A stretch of 64,000 bases of DNA from Ligula intestinalis (taxonomy: Eukaryota > Platyhelminthes > Cestoda > Diphyllobothriidea > Diphyllobothriidae): positions 12,000,717 through 12,064,716 of the forward strand of contig JAYGXS010000002.1 in NCBI GenBank assembly GCA_036362985.1, given 5' to 3'. Below the pieces are notes generated by a model. It ran no database searches. It was not told the DNA's origin and worked only from the letters and a program-made list of their open reading frames with translations. The translations under genes and the position numbers were made by a program. This document shows, piece by piece, positions 28,632 to 38,880 of this stretch (its first letter is position 1; every line of letters starts with the position of its first letter).

Positions 28632-29062
28632 AACTTAACTAAACGGCAGGAATTTCCTTGGTAGTGGCGGAACAAAACTCCACATTTCCAGGTTTTTAGA
28701 CAGCGATTGGAGCTCGATCGATTAGGGTTAAGTGTTAAGTTCGGTTTGGGATAGTGATATCTTATGTAAAAAACGCGAAGTTTCTGCTTAATATTACAAA
28801 ACGTCTTCAAAAAATCCATTATTACTGGGTTTTGGGCAAAGGAAAGTTTTCGAAATAAAACTCCACACTTCCAAGTTTGTCGACAGCGATTCGTGCTCAA
28901 TTCGAGCTCAATTCGCGCTTTTTTCTTATTTTAACAAAATCTTTTTTTGGTAAATCAGGTTTCTCAACTTAAAAAAACCCTTCTCACGTTTACCGTATGA
29001 AAACAACCTACGGCTTGTTGTATCCAAGTCCACTACCAAGGAAACTCCTGCCAACTAAACTC
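28632..29062. mobile_element. Inverted-repeat element of ~430 bp
   Basis: Ends 28632-28666 and 29031-29062 pair as inverted repeats of about 33 bp (GGCAGGAATTTCCTTGGTAG against CTACCAAGGAAACTCCTGCC). Inside, AAAACTCCACATTTCCAGG and ACAGCGATTGGAGCTC recur near 28858-28910 as a direct repeat. No ORF; type unknown. Confidence 0.55.
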
Positions 29063-29114
29063 AAATAAAATTATTAAAGCTAACTAGTAAACTAATAAAC
29101 ACTAGCACGACTCA

Positions 29115-29190
29115 CGGTGAGCCTCGTAGTTCACTAGTAGAGCGTTGGCTGCGCAAAGACCTTTCTTGTTGTGTGGGTTCGAGTTTTTCC
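29115..29190 (+). repeat. tRNA-like sequence (SINE-C head type)
   Basis: GAGCCTCGTAGTTCACTAGT, AGAGCGTTGGCTGCGCAAAG, ACCTTTC, then GTGTGGGTTCGAG without the closing T-arm strand. It is followed by GGTCAACTAA as in other SINE-C copies, so it is a decayed SINE head. Confidence 0.55.
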
Positions 29191-29420
29191 ACAGTTCGGT
29201 CAACTAAATAAAAAAACTCCAACTGAATAAGAAGTTATTTTTCTACAGTAAATTACGGGGATGTTTGCAAGGATTCTCAACCGCCGGGGCTTATATCTCG
29301 CACTTTTAAAAGTTAAGTCACGCGTTTAACAGGAATTTTAGGTTTTTCGAACTTTGCTCCTTTACTAAGAAGATCGTCGGTTGCATTCAACGAAATTTAA
29401 AGCAACGTTTCCCTGGTGCA

Positions 29421-29880
29421 AATTTAAATATGGTAATAGCAGCGAAATGATTTATTGGATCCATATCATTTCGAGAGAGCTCATCAGTTGCCGCCTCTCA
29501 TTACTTAACGTGAATCACAAAAGAGAAGATACACAATGAATTCATACAGAAAAATCGATATAAACACAAGGCCATAAGAAGTGGCCAAGTTGCTAATCAA
29601 TAACATGAGAAGTTCAAACGCTATGTTCAGCAAAAATAACAGGGAAAAAACACCCGAGGTAACAACTTAGGAGGAAAAATGTATAAACAGGGAGTTGACG
29701 TTACCAAGGATAAGTTAGGTTCACTACATGCTCCAACTGTTAACATAGGTCGGGTTTGACCGCCTTATGTAGGCTGCCTACAGGTAGCGTAAAGTGCGAG
29801 TTGTTCGTGGTTGAACAAGAACTCGGAAGGACATTTTGGGGTCCAATAAATCATTTTGCTGCTATTGCCATATTTAAATT
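29421..29880. mobile_element. 460-bp element with 42-bp terminal inverted repeats
   Basis: 29421-29462 (AATTTAAATATGGTAATAGC, AGCGAAATGATTTATTGGAT, CC) is the inverted complement of 29839-29880 with only a few mismatches. The interior is AT-rich, without a long ORF. A non-autonomous DNA transposon is likely; no second copy lies in the window. Confidence 0.7.
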
Positions 29881-30008
29881 CAACGAAATGTTTAATTGCG
29901 ATCCTACTTTCGCGCTTGCGTTCAACTAAAAGTCTTTCATTTTAAGTTGGGTAGTTTTGCGAAGACATTTTGATCTTTTTTCTAAGTTACACAGCTTTAT
30001 TAATGAAA

Positions 30009-30371
30009 TTATCGAGTTGTTAACGCTACTAAGGTTTAACCCTAACGGCTGCGATCTTACAGGCCCGGTTCCTTGGGAGAGGAGAGATGTCTTGGGCAGA
30101 CTAGGGTAGGAGGAAGAGTATATTCTGTAAAGAATAAATGGGCGGATAGGCAGTAGGAATTTGACTACCGGACGATCGCACAACCGCAAGCCAACAGACG
30201 GCGTCTAAATCGAGGTCTGTTTGTTAGTTGTTACCTGAGGTCCTGTGTAAGTCGGCCTGTGATTGGTTGTTCCAGAAGCCGGACGCAGCAAGCGTTCCCA
30301 AAGTGCACTTCAGCTTGAGCTAGTCACGACAGGCGTTCACAAGTGCACTTCGTATTGGGCTAGGCACTACA
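30009..30371 (-). mobile_element. LTR-A solo LTR
   Basis: Near full length. On the minus strand it begins TGTAGTGCCTAGCC and ends CTCGATA. It includes the two ~40-bp head subrepeats and the uninterrupted ACACAGGACCTCAGG site used to prove the nesting at 8727. No target duplication seen. Confidence 0.85.
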
Positions 30372-30549
30372 AGGTCACGCATAGTTCAAGAGCTTTGCGG
30401 AGTGGAGTGGGTAAGGATGCCCTTTATGGCCCCCTAAACAGAACACTAGATAGGAACGTAATCTCCCCCCCCCCTCTAAGTAATAGATGTGGCCCTGTCC
30501 AAAATTCCATGCCCTAGCCCTACTACTAGTCCATATGTAAACCTTAGCC

Positions 30550-30790
30550 ATAGCCTTCACCCAACCGCTAACGAAACTCGTCTGTCCCGCTCTTCCTTGG
30601 CCCCGCCAAAAGTCCTGACAACCGTAACAGGTAGTAATATAGGCAGATATTATTACCGGAAAGCAAAAGGGAGACCGGAATGGCCATTTCTGGCTTATTA
30701 GCCGTCGCCAGCTAGTCATATCCAGACCCTATTGGCGTCCTACTCGAGCCTCGAGCACACACTATGTATTGGCTTTTGCCAGACCGTGGG
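30550..30790 (-). mobile_element. SINE-A copy
   Basis: Minus strand order: head remnant, GACTAGCTGGCGACGGCTAA, AGAAATGGCCATTCCGGTCT, CCGGTAATAATATCTGCCTA, GTCAGGACTTTTGGCG, then GTTAGCGGTTGGGTGAAGG. It matches 7448-7695 in reverse. Confidence 0.7.
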
Positions 30791-31505
30791 TCAAGTTAAC
30801 CAGGTATTACTAAAGGGCGACCTCCATTGCTGTCAGAAGTTGAGGAAAAAACCTTATAGCAGCGAACTGAGTGACAAATGAACGTGTGTGTCAAAGCACG
30901 TTGTTCATTCGTGTAACTCAGGCCTTATTCAGATGACCAGATCCGCCCGAGAAAAGCACTTGTTTGCATGCATCCAGGTCGACACCGCTTCTAAGGCATC
31001 CTGAACAGTGTGCGCTAATTGCCACAAAGTGCACCCACAATCGACGCGCAATCACCAGGAGCCAGGGCATGATGAAGCCGAAAGATCCTCCTCTGTCACG
31101 GCAAAAAAGGTGCCTGGAGTTGTTTTCCTGGATCTGGTGCAGAGTTGCGGGCAAAACAACGTCAGAGAAACTGGGAGCAATAATTCAGAACGCGAATGGC
31201 CGAACCTACCGGCGGGCAGCGAGGAGGAATGACGCTAGCTGCCCCCGATCTCGGCTTCTTAGAGGGAACCCGGTCACACCTTTCCGAGGGGGAAATTCTC
31301 GCAAGAGGTGTCAACCGCGAGCCGAACCGCGAGCCCGCATTCTCAACTATATGTGCTGCGACTCTGTCTCGGCCAACTAAGTAACCACCACGCGCGAAGG
31401 ACGCGAGAACCACGAGCTGTCCTGGTGACAGCAAGCCTAGTAGCCGGGTGATCGTCACGCCAAGACGATTAGCAATTATCGCATCAACATCCCAGCGATA
31501 AACCA
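30791..31505. other. Anonymous DNA
   Basis: A 138-codon frame at 30964-31380 and a 98-codon opposite frame overlap; neither has a recognisable domain. Confidence 0.45.
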
Positions 31506-31509
31506 GACT

Positions 31510-31898
31510 GGTTAAACAGCCGGCGTTAGGGCAATTCGGTTTTGGGGCGGGGACGAATTTTAGCGAGTGAGAGACGTCATAAGAAGGCCAGAGTGGTAGG
31601 AAGAGCTTATTCTGCAGAAGAAGAGATATGCGGAGATTTGACTCGGATTGGCAGGCGTCCGTCCATGAGAGCGCGGGGTCGTCAACAGCGCCAACAACGC
31701 TGCCTTCGGCCGTTCACTGGTTGGGCGGAATCCGAGGTGAGGCTTAGCGGCAGACACCGCATTGAGGCCTGTGTGAGTCGGCCTGTGATTGGCTGTTCCA
31801 GAGGCCGAAAGCAGAAGGCGTTCCCAAAACGCACTTCGACTTGAGCTAGTCACGACAAGCGTCCACAAAGGGCACTTCGTGTGGAGCTAGTCCCTACA
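31510..31898 (-). mobile_element. LTR-A solo LTR
   Basis: Ends CTAGTCCCTACA (start of the LTR on the minus strand). Carries GTGATTGGCTGTTCCAGAGG and both head subrepeats; the 3' end of the LTR is diverged. GACT occurs at 31506-31509 and 31899-31902, a possible target duplication. Confidence 0.75.
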
Positions 31899-31989
31899 GA
31901 CTCAAGCTAATGCAGGCGCCGAGAGCACTTCCGTCTCCCAAAGTCTAAAGTTTTGATGGTAGCATTGTACTGACATTCGGTGTGGAGAG

Positions 31990-32330
31990 TATCACAAAAG
32001 GTGTTGTTAAGGCTAAGCCGGTTAAAGCCTAACTACTGCGATCTTCCAGGCCCGGTTCCTTAGAAGAAGATCGAGAAGTCTTGGAGACCCAGAGTAGGAG
32101 AAGGTTATATTCTGTACAGAACAAATGGGAGAATAGATATAAGAAAGTTGGTTGACTCGGCCTGGCGTTGAGTTCGACCATCAGGACCGTGAGAGAGCAC
32201 TGCAGTGTTGCGTCCGTCTCGAGCCGAGGCGGAAGGCCGAGTGAATGGGCTTAGTACGAAGTTTGCTTCTACCAGCGCTGACAACAAATCCGGTGCATAG
32301 CAGCAGTCAGCGGTACGCAAAATCGATTAA
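31990..32330 (-). mobile_element. LTR-A copy, diverged start
   Basis: Begins (plus strand) GTGTTGTTAAGGCTAAGCCG and has CGATCTTCCAGGCCCGGTTC, ATTCTGTACAGAACAAATGG. The end is diverged, so the right limit is approximate. Confidence 0.7.
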
Positions 32331-32452
32331 CTGATTGAATGAGTCCAGTGTGAACCAGTAATCAACGATGCGCCAAAAATCGATTCGCTGGCCACGTTGA
32401 TAGAGCAGGCAGATTAGTGATCATGTCAGCGCTGGCGGGGTAGGCTTGTGGT

Positions 32453-32558
32453 AGCCCTTTGCCAAACTTGTACGCATTTACAACTTGGACATATTTTCAT
32501 TCGTAAGCCCTTTGCCAAACTTATACGCATTTACAACTTGGCCATATTTACATTTGTA
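32453..32558 (+). repeat. 53-bp tandem duplication
   Basis: AGCCCTTTGCCAAACTTGTA begins at 32453 and AGCCCTTTGCCAAACTTATA at 32506; the two units differ at a few positions. Confidence 0.9.
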
Positions 32559-33165
32559 CATAATTGTCTAGACTAACTCTTGCCATAACGCGTTTCTGTA
32601 AATTGCATTTAGAACCTTTTGTTTAAGTTAACGCAAAACCGTTTCCCGCTACACTTTAACTCGTTTGTATGTTGATTCAATAGCGGACATTTTCCACCTA
32701 TTGGTCTTCTTCACTAAACGGGGTACGTACTCGCTTCGCATATTCAGGGTATCTGACGCGGTTTGGCTTGACGTATTCTTAGCGTGGGATCGCATCATCG
32801 ATTGCGTTTCTCAGCTAAAGGCTCCTACAAGAGATTTAGGTGTAACAGGAAGTTAGCAAAGTAAGCAATTGTGTGGCCCCTCCAGAGCGCGCTTTCTCTT
32901 CCACCCATTTACTGGCTTTCGTGCTTGGAAGTACTCAGCACTCCTTCTTAACCGAGAGACAGGGGTAGTCGATCTTACCCAATGAGTAGATGTACGAAAG
33001 CTGGCCGTAGACAGGGCTGCGACTTCCCCCAAGAGCTGAATATACTATTGGTTGTTTATGCACGGCCGCCACGGCACCTACTTCTCACTTGGATGCGGAA
33101 ACTGATACCCGTCGAGACAGCTGCCTCTACGTTTTTATTGAGGGGCTACAGTAAACAGAGTGGCG
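32559..33165. other. Anonymous DNA
   Basis: Nothing recognised. Confidence 0.5.
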
Positions 33166-33169
33166 AGCT

Positions 33170-33595
33170 TGTAGCGGGTGGTGCCTGCCTGACTAGCTCG
33201 CGTCGAAGTGCATTTCCCCAAACGCTCACCGATGTGCTTTCTCGACGTCTCGATCAGCCAATCATAGTTCTCGCATCTATAAGGCGATGAATGAGGAGCT
33301 TGCACGCGTGCCCGACGCAAGTTGCCTCTCTGCCCAAAATCTCCAGGCCAACCTAGCCGATGAAAGATCTCCCTCTCTCTGTCCTCTGGCCCGACTACTC
33401 TAAGACCTGACTTGGGCCCGGTCAACCTACTGATCGGACGTATCTCTCCCAAGTCAATCTATTCTCCTCTTCCGTTGTGTACACAATAAACTCTTCTTAC
33501 TACTCTGGCCTTTAAAGACTTCTCTCCTCAGCACTAAGTAGCCATGGTCTGAAGATCGCAGTTGCACGGTTAGACTTTCTTAACCCCCTGCGATA
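33170..33595 (+). mobile_element. LTR-A solo LTR with AGCT target duplication
   Basis: 426 bp from TGTAGCGGGTGGTGCC to CCCTGCGATA, flanked by AGCT at 33166-33169 and 33596-33599. Contains TGTACACAATAAACTC, ACTCTGGCCTTTAAAGAC and a CATCTATAAGGCG TATA-like element. Confidence 0.9.
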
Positions 33596-33599
33596 AGCT

Positions 33600-33940
33600 T
33601 ACCTTAGTCACCCCATCCATCAAGCCAGTCCCCGAGCCGTGCTGCTGGTCAGCCTGACTGTCAGGTCAGCGAGCCTGGCTGTTTGCAGAGCCTGGATTAA
33701 CCTTGGATAACTTTGTTGTGCGGGGGTAAGCGCGGTAAAGGAGACTGACCTTGAGGCCACGATGCGGTCGTGCGTGCGTGAGCGCCCCACTTCAACAGCT
33801 CTGAGTGAGCGGTGTCAGGATGGCTCTTACAATGAGGACACTGGCGGAAGCAAACAAAGTTAGTGACCGCCGTTGAAGCTTTCAACGCCAGATGTGCTGA
33901 ATAAAAGTGTGATCCTGGTAGGCTCAGCGTTAGTAAGGCT
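33600..33940. other. Anonymous DNA
   Basis: Nothing recognised. Confidence 0.5.
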
Positions 33941-34002
33941 GGAACAAGAACTTGATTTGCCTGACATTTCGGATTCATGCTCGAACCGATAATCAGAAAC
34001 AG
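33940..34002 (-). mobile_element. Decayed PLE-like tail
   Basis: The minus strand reads CTGATTATCGGTTCGAGCAT, GAATCCGAAATGTCAGGCAA, ATCAAGTTCTTGTTCC. Same layout as the tails at 8138 and 8502 but the core CTGATGA has mutated to CTGATTA. Confidence 0.5.
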
Positions 34003-34690
34003 CATCATATAATAACTAGTAGGTAGGAATAAATCGTAGGGCCACCCATTAGTAATAGGAGTTGATCTACTAATAGACCCACCACTAGTGACCGAACAAC
34101 CAATGATGTTTATAGCATAGCATGTGTAAACTGTCACGCAAAGTATATGGGTGAACTCGGAAAAAGCCCTGGCTCAAGATTGTAAGAACGTCGGCTTAAA
34201 ATCAACAACCAGGATAAGCTCATTGGTCTATTGCCACATAAAACAACGGGAACAGAGTTTCACCTTTGAGAAGGGGAGGATGATCGGCCGAGCCACTGAG
34301 AGGATGGCCAAACCAGAGCTCAAAAGCTGGTCCTTGACTGGCGTATCAAACCTAATCATAGACTGAATCTCTTCTACTAGGCGCTACGTGCAAGACTCCT
34401 ATAAGCTCAGCACAAGCGAGCAAACTTCAGGAGGTTGGCTGACCAGCGTAGAACGGTGTCGAAGACACGTCCGGGGGACTGAAAGCAACTCATGCGAGCA
34501 GCAAAGACTGACCTAGCCGCTGGTTGACAAAGAGGGGGCAAAAAAAGGACGCCAATTTGGGCTGTAGCTATGATGGGAGCAAAGGAGAAAAAAATTACGC
34601 GTTCCCGCCAGTGGTTGACCATGGAGGAGGCAAAGCTGGTTTGAAGCAAATAGTCAGCCCAAGTTTTCTGCGTCGAGCTAAGTTGAATGC
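34003..34690. other. Anonymous DNA
   Basis: Nothing recognised. Confidence 0.5.
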
Positions 34691-34696
34691 ATTAAA

Positions 34697-35260
34697 ATGG
34701 GCGGGAACAGCCACCACATTGCTCTAATGCAGGAAACCAGGAAGCTTCTGAACCACCAGTACAAATATACTTTGGTGCAGAGATTTACAGAAATCGTAAA
34801 AAAATCGGCGAATGCCTTTCCAACCCTATATATACTAGGTCAGTCGGATAACCGAACCTCACGTCTGCTGCAGGAAACATGGCACTCGCACGCGGACTCT
34901 TTAAATAAGCATATCGATCTTCCAGATGCCTATCTCGCGTTGCGCGAACAAATCGATGGGGGAGCTCAAGGTCATTCTCGACAGAGCTGAGCTACATACG
35001 CAGTGGGTTGTACACGTTTTTTAGACCTTGACAATTGGCCCAGAAACGTGTTTCACCGACGTTTCTGCTGCTGCGTGATATAGCGACGAGGGGTTAGGCT
35101 CCTCAGTGGGTCCCCAACGTCCCATATACAGTTTCTTGTGTATGACTTCCAGATAATAATGGAGTAAATTATTCTGCTGCTGCTACCCATGTCTCTGATG
35201 ATAAAATCCGTGTCGGATGTCGAAACGTCAGGCGATTAAACATTTTGTCCCAGCGATCGA
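34697..35260 (+). pseudogene. Penelope-like element C-terminus with tail and hammerhead-like core
   Basis: The frame at 34697-34990 (97 codons) ends with SDNRTSRLLQETWHSHADSL, then NKHIDLPDAYLALREQ and a stop. The RLL-x-E-x-W ... S-NK-IDLP-Y-LR pattern is the closing part of PLE GIY-YIG proteins. The upstream 40 residues are not recognisable. The tail holds CTGATGA (35195-35201), hairpin ATCC-GTGTC-GGAT, GAAACGTC (35222-35229), a GATTAAAC signal and the CCCAGCGATCGAGTC block, directly linking this tail type to a PLE reading frame. Confidence 0.7.
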
Positions 35261-35289
35261 GTCTTCCTCTTCTCGATTCTGGCAATTAC

Positions 35290-35955
35290 TAACTGCATGA
35301 CTTGGAGATGGGTGACTGGAATACGACTTTTAGGGTTGATTGTCTTCGACTAGAATGTTCATAGAAATCTCTGAAGTGAATCCTGGAACTCCCTTTAGAG
35401 CCCTCGCAGACATCGTATAGCAAATTGTAGAATAGGAAAATGTGCATATTTTGAGAAGAAGAAGAAGAAGAAGCAGTTTTATCGAACACCGGAATCGTGA
35501 TTTTATTGGTCTGAGCTTTCGGGCTCTTGCAGGAGTCCATCGTCAGAGGTGGAAAAACAGCAACGAATGGGGTGATAAGTTCTGGCGTGTGTACAAAACA
35601 ACTAAAAACAGAACTAAAAACTAAAACTAAAAACAACACAACTAAAATATGAACGTGTTGAAAATGAATAATTGTGTGGTTTGGTTGCCGACTCGCCACT
35701 GCGGACCATGTATGTCTGTGCTAGTGGGCGAGATCGGTGTGCTGGTTGGGAATATTTACAGAAAAAAAATCTTCAACGAAAACAAGCAACATTTATAAAG
35801 GGAAAGGGTCAATTAAAAGTAATAGGAGAGGGGGGAAGAGGACCAATTAACCACCAATGCCGTGAGTCTGGAGATACCTGCGCAAGGCAACATATGCGGG
35901 CACCCGCGCTGCCAGCGTAGGCAATTATCATTGCGGCTGCGAAGTTGAATTTGTA
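35290..35955 (-). pseudogene. Penelope-like element, minus strand, internally deleted
   Basis: Coding remnant at 35830-35955: the minus strand gives residues similar to FNFAAAMIIA and to the ALRRYLQ-type C-terminus of the 59.1-kb element. The tail at 35400-35550: CTGACGATGGACTCCTGCAA, GAGCCCGAAAGCTCAGACC, AATAAAATCACGATTCC, then a GAA/TTC tract, TGCGAGGGCTCTAAAGGG and GTTCCAGGATTCACTTC. A low-complexity AACTAAAA stretch separates the parts. Confidence 0.6.
35452..35473 (+). repeat. (GAA)n microsatellite
   Basis: Seven GAA units inside the PLE tail; other tails have a matching TTC tract, so it belongs to the element. Confidence 0.9.
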
Positions 35956-35960
35956 ACCCA

Positions 35961-36075
35961 TCTCTGACGATGGACTCCCACAGCAACCCGAAAGCTCAGA
36001 CCAATGAAATCATGATTCTGGTGTTCGATAAAAATTCTTCTTCGCAAAATATACTCGTTCCCGGAATGCGAAGAT
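35961..36075 (+). mobile_element. PLE-like tail, plus strand
   Basis: CTGACGATGGACTCCCACAG, CAACCCGAAAGCTCAGACC, AATGAAATCATGATTCTGGT, GTTCGATAAAAATTC. It is the same tail as 35512-35546 but on the opposite strand, so the two tails point away from each other. Confidence 0.6.
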
Positions 36076-36099
36076 TTGCCTAAATTCAGGAAAATGTGC

Positions 36100-36262
36100 A
36101 TCCGACAAAGACAAGGAGGTCGGAATGGCCATTTCTGGCTTATTGGCTATCATAAATCAGTTTTACCCAATCCCAGGTGGGGATAACCCGAGATTCGAAC
36201 TCGGGCTTCAGTCATGGAGCACAAAGTTCTACCATGGCACCACGGGTTCATTAATTTATAGG
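36100..36262 (-). mobile_element. SINE-A copy with second head type
   Basis: The minus-strand head reads CCGTGGTGCCATGGTAGAAC, TTTGTGCTCCATGACTGAAG, CCCGAGTTCGAATCTCGGGT; the T arm is a perfect five-base pair. The body is GGGATTGGGTAAAACTGATT, then AGCCAATAAGCCAGAAATGG. The same head occurs at 55352. The acceptor stem is not complete, so it is not a tRNA gene. Confidence 0.7.
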
Positions 36263-36445
36263 AGCTAAGACTAAGACGGTTGATCCTAGCAGCTACAATC
36301 TTCCAGGCCCGGTTCCTTAAGGGCTGAGAGAAGTCTAGGGAAGGCCAGAGTAGGAGGAATAGTTTATTGTGTACACAAAGGAACGAAGAATAGATGGAAA
36401 GAAGTTGGACTTCGGAGCACACGTCATTCCGCTGGAGCGCCGTGG
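36252..36445 (-). mobile_element. LTR-A 3' half
   Basis: Plus-strand view: AGCTAAGACTAAGACGGTTG, CAATCTTCCAGGCCCGGTTC, GGCCAGAGTAGGAGGAATAG, TTTATTGTGTACACAAAGGA. Almost the same as 53503-53700 including GGAGCACACGTCATTCCGCT, so the two share a recent ancestor. Confidence 0.75.
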
Positions 36446-36467
36446 TTAATAAAGGGACCCAGAGCGA

Positions 36468-36565
36468 ATATTCAGTGAGCCAGATTCAGGATTCTGATTG
36501 TTAAAGGGACCCAGTTAAAGGGACCCAGAGCGAGTATTCAGTGAGCCAGCTTCAGGATTCTGATT
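36468..36565 (+). repeat. ~50-bp tandem duplication in an LTR-A-derived stretch
   Basis: AAAGGGACCCAGAGCGA, TATTCAGTGAGCCAG and TTCAGGATTCTGATTG appear twice in a row. The following GCTGGGTCGAGCGACTGGGC resembles the GC-rich start half of long LTR-A copies in reverse. Confidence 0.75.
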
Positions 36566-36829
36566 GGCCTGATCATTTGGGTTGCGTGCGTGTGCCCCAG
36601 CCGCCCGAGGCTAAAGGTCAAACCTTGCATGCAGACAGCGGCCATCGTGCTGGGTCGAGCGACTGGGCGGACAAGATTGTCCTCGCGAGAATCCGCTAGT
36701 GGCAAGGAGGTTGGCTGCAGCACCGCTACAATTTTATCGGTTGAGATCGTGAACAGGATAAAAGTTTGGGGATCGCCGATCTGGTAATTGATAAAAGTTC
36801 GGTAACTAACGCCTCCGACGAAGGTTAAG

Positions 36830-37795
36830 AGCACGATCCCTGCTGGTGGTGAACTCAGCGGGGGGCTATTAATTATGATATTTATGTGGGGCAAATAAAA
36901 AGTGCAGCCATTAACTGCCGCCACTGCTCCTCTCGTGCATCCACTACTCTTATATGCGTGTCTGACACTGAAACGTTGATGGATGAACAACCTTTTTGTT
37001 CCAGCGATCACACCTCCTCGATTATATGGACAGTGCTGACATTAGGTCTTGACATGCGTGCCTGCTTCGAAGCATGCTGTAGCCGGTTTAGGTGTGCATA
37101 CAAATTCATCGCAGCATGACCGGACAGCCAGTACCTGCATTGTCAGCCAATCCTACCCCGTCAATCAGGCCCCCCTCTCCCCACCCCGACAACACTGTCC
37201 CATTATGTTCATGCACAGCAAGGCATCAATTGGTGATATGTGTATACACATCAATTAACACTTCAATATCACGCGTTCGGCTAAAGCATGGATACTTCCA
37301 GTCGTATTCGCACACACATTAAGATCATGAATTGTTCACACGTCATCTCTGCGGGTCTACTCGCCAGTGACGCAGAAGTTACCATATTCATTTTTTGTGT
37401 ATGCAGGTGACAGGTGATAAACAGAGGCTTTCATGCCACGTAGGCCGTATCAGCAAGTCTTACCTGAAAGGCAGGCTCAGGTGGAAACAGGATGAGGCGA
37501 TAGCGTGGCAAGTATCCTTGTGGCTATTCAAAGCATTCCAAAATATTATAAATCTGACGTGTTTGAACCTTCTCTAAGCGTGCTACAAGTTGTACGACGG
37601 TAAGGATAACTTGAATGGCCCCGCCTAAGCAGGACACGAGAACAGCAACCATTCACAATACCTGCGTGTTTGCGTCAAATTCCGATCAAATTATATTCAG
37701 AATTAAGGTGAGGGTTCAGTTTATGATCGGGCTGACGTTTGTGGTTAAGAGTAGATTTGGGAGTAAGTGACAGTGTTTCGAGTTTCTTGCATCAT
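36830..37795 (+). repeat. R6 long interspersed repeat, copy 1
   Basis: About 960 bp that aligns, in reverse, with 54335-55260. Segments: GACACTGAAACGTTGATGGA, TCTTGACATGCGTGCC, TAGCCGGTTTAGGTGTGCAT, CGGACAGCCAGTACCTGCAT, GGTGATATGTGTATACAC, CAGGTGGAAACAGGATGAGG, GTACGACGGTAAGGATAACT, and GGTTCAGTTTATGATCGGGC. Contains a PLE-tail-like piece (GAAACGTTGATGG, then TTCCAGCGATCACACC). No long ORF. Confidence 0.75.
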
Positions 37796-38084
37796 CCATA
37801 TGCTGGCTGCCCACTAAATGAGTTGGCCATTCCAAATCACCACGTATTGATGTTTCTTGAAAGTCCCGACCGGTACAACGGGGTGTTCTCGAAAAAGGTT
37901 CTTTTCACACAGCCCCCGTATCTGAACAGCCTTTATAGGCCAGTCTAAAAAATAAGCCCCCAACAGACAGTAAATGTTCCTCCAAGATGAAAATGCGTCT
38001 TAATAGCTGGCAACCTTCTTTCATCCACTTTCTACTCAAAATTGACGATTCCATTCCGATTGGCAAACAAAATTCAAATGCATC
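37796..38084. other. Anonymous DNA
   Basis: Nothing recognised. Confidence 0.5.
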
Positions 38085-38216
38085 TGTAGTGACTAGCTCA
38101 ACACGAAGTGCCATCGTGAACGCCTGTAGTGACTAGCTCAAGTCGAAGTGCACTTTCGGAACGCTTGCTGCTTCCAGCCTCTGTAACAGCCAATCACAGC
38201 CCGACTCACACAGGAC
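38085..38216 (+). mobile_element. LTR-A 5' part with clear 40-bp head duplication
   Basis: TGTAGTGACTAGCTCAACAC at 38085 and TGTAGTGACTAGCTCAAGTC at 38125 define a 40-bp tandem subrepeat. It then runs CAATCACAGCCCGACTCACA and stops at CACACAGGAC, where an R6 fragment begins. Confidence 0.8.
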
Positions 38217-38477
38217 GGTAAAGATACCTTGTATGGCCCTGCCTAAGCAGGGCACGGGAACAGGAACCACTCACGATATTTGCGTGTTTGCGTCAAATTC
38301 CGAGAAAGTTAGATTTATAATTAAGGTGAGAGTTAGATTAAAGTTTATGAGCGGGCTGAAGTTTGTGGTTAAGAGGAGATTTGGGTTAAGTGGCAGTGGT
38401 TCGAGTATCTTGCATCCCATGACTCTATATCCTGTAGTAATGCTTGCGTCAAATCCCGATTATGACAACATTCAATA
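38217..38477 (+). repeat. R6 fragment
   Basis: GGTAAAGATACCTTGTATGG, CCTAAGCAGGGCACGG, GTTTGCGTCAAATTCCG and GCGGGCTGAAGTTTGTGG match R6 copy 1 from 37602 onward. It is cut by the pogo-like MITE at 38480. Confidence 0.75.
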
Positions 38478-38479
38478 TA

Positions 38480-38878
38480 CAGTAGTCGCCGGTTATTAAG
38501 CCCACGGCTATGAGCCCAACCGCGTATTAAGCCCAAGTCAGTTTGGGACGGAATTTTACATAGAAAAATCCGCCGGCTAATAAGCCCAGTCGCCCGCTAC
38601 AAAGCCCAGTTTGCTAACAGGATAGAGTGAAGTTATCAACTCTCTGTGTGCGCAAATGGTTACAGATTTTTGTTTTTGTTATTACGTAAAATAAAGACAA
38701 ACAGCATTCCTTTCTTTTACATAACCAAGCTCTACACATAATAAAGTACGTATGTAATGTATAGTGCCTATCTTGCGTTTGCTAATTAAGAACTAGGACT
38801 CTCCACTTAATGCGCCCGCCACTTATTGAGCCCAATTTGGTCTGGGCCCGAGGTAGGCTTAATAGCCGGCGACTACTG
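38480..38878. mobile_element. pogo/Tigger-like MITE, 399 bp, with TA target duplication
   Basis: Ends CAGTAGTCGCCGGTTATTAA and TTAATAGCCGGCGACTACTG are inverted repeats; TA precedes (38478-38479) and follows (38879-38880). The subterminal regions carry several TAATAAGCCCA-like repeats (38493, 38526, 38579 and, inverted, near 38812-38835). No transposase frame. CAGT ends plus TA duplications are typical of pogo/Tigger elements. Confidence 0.9.
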
Positions 38879-38880
38879 TA

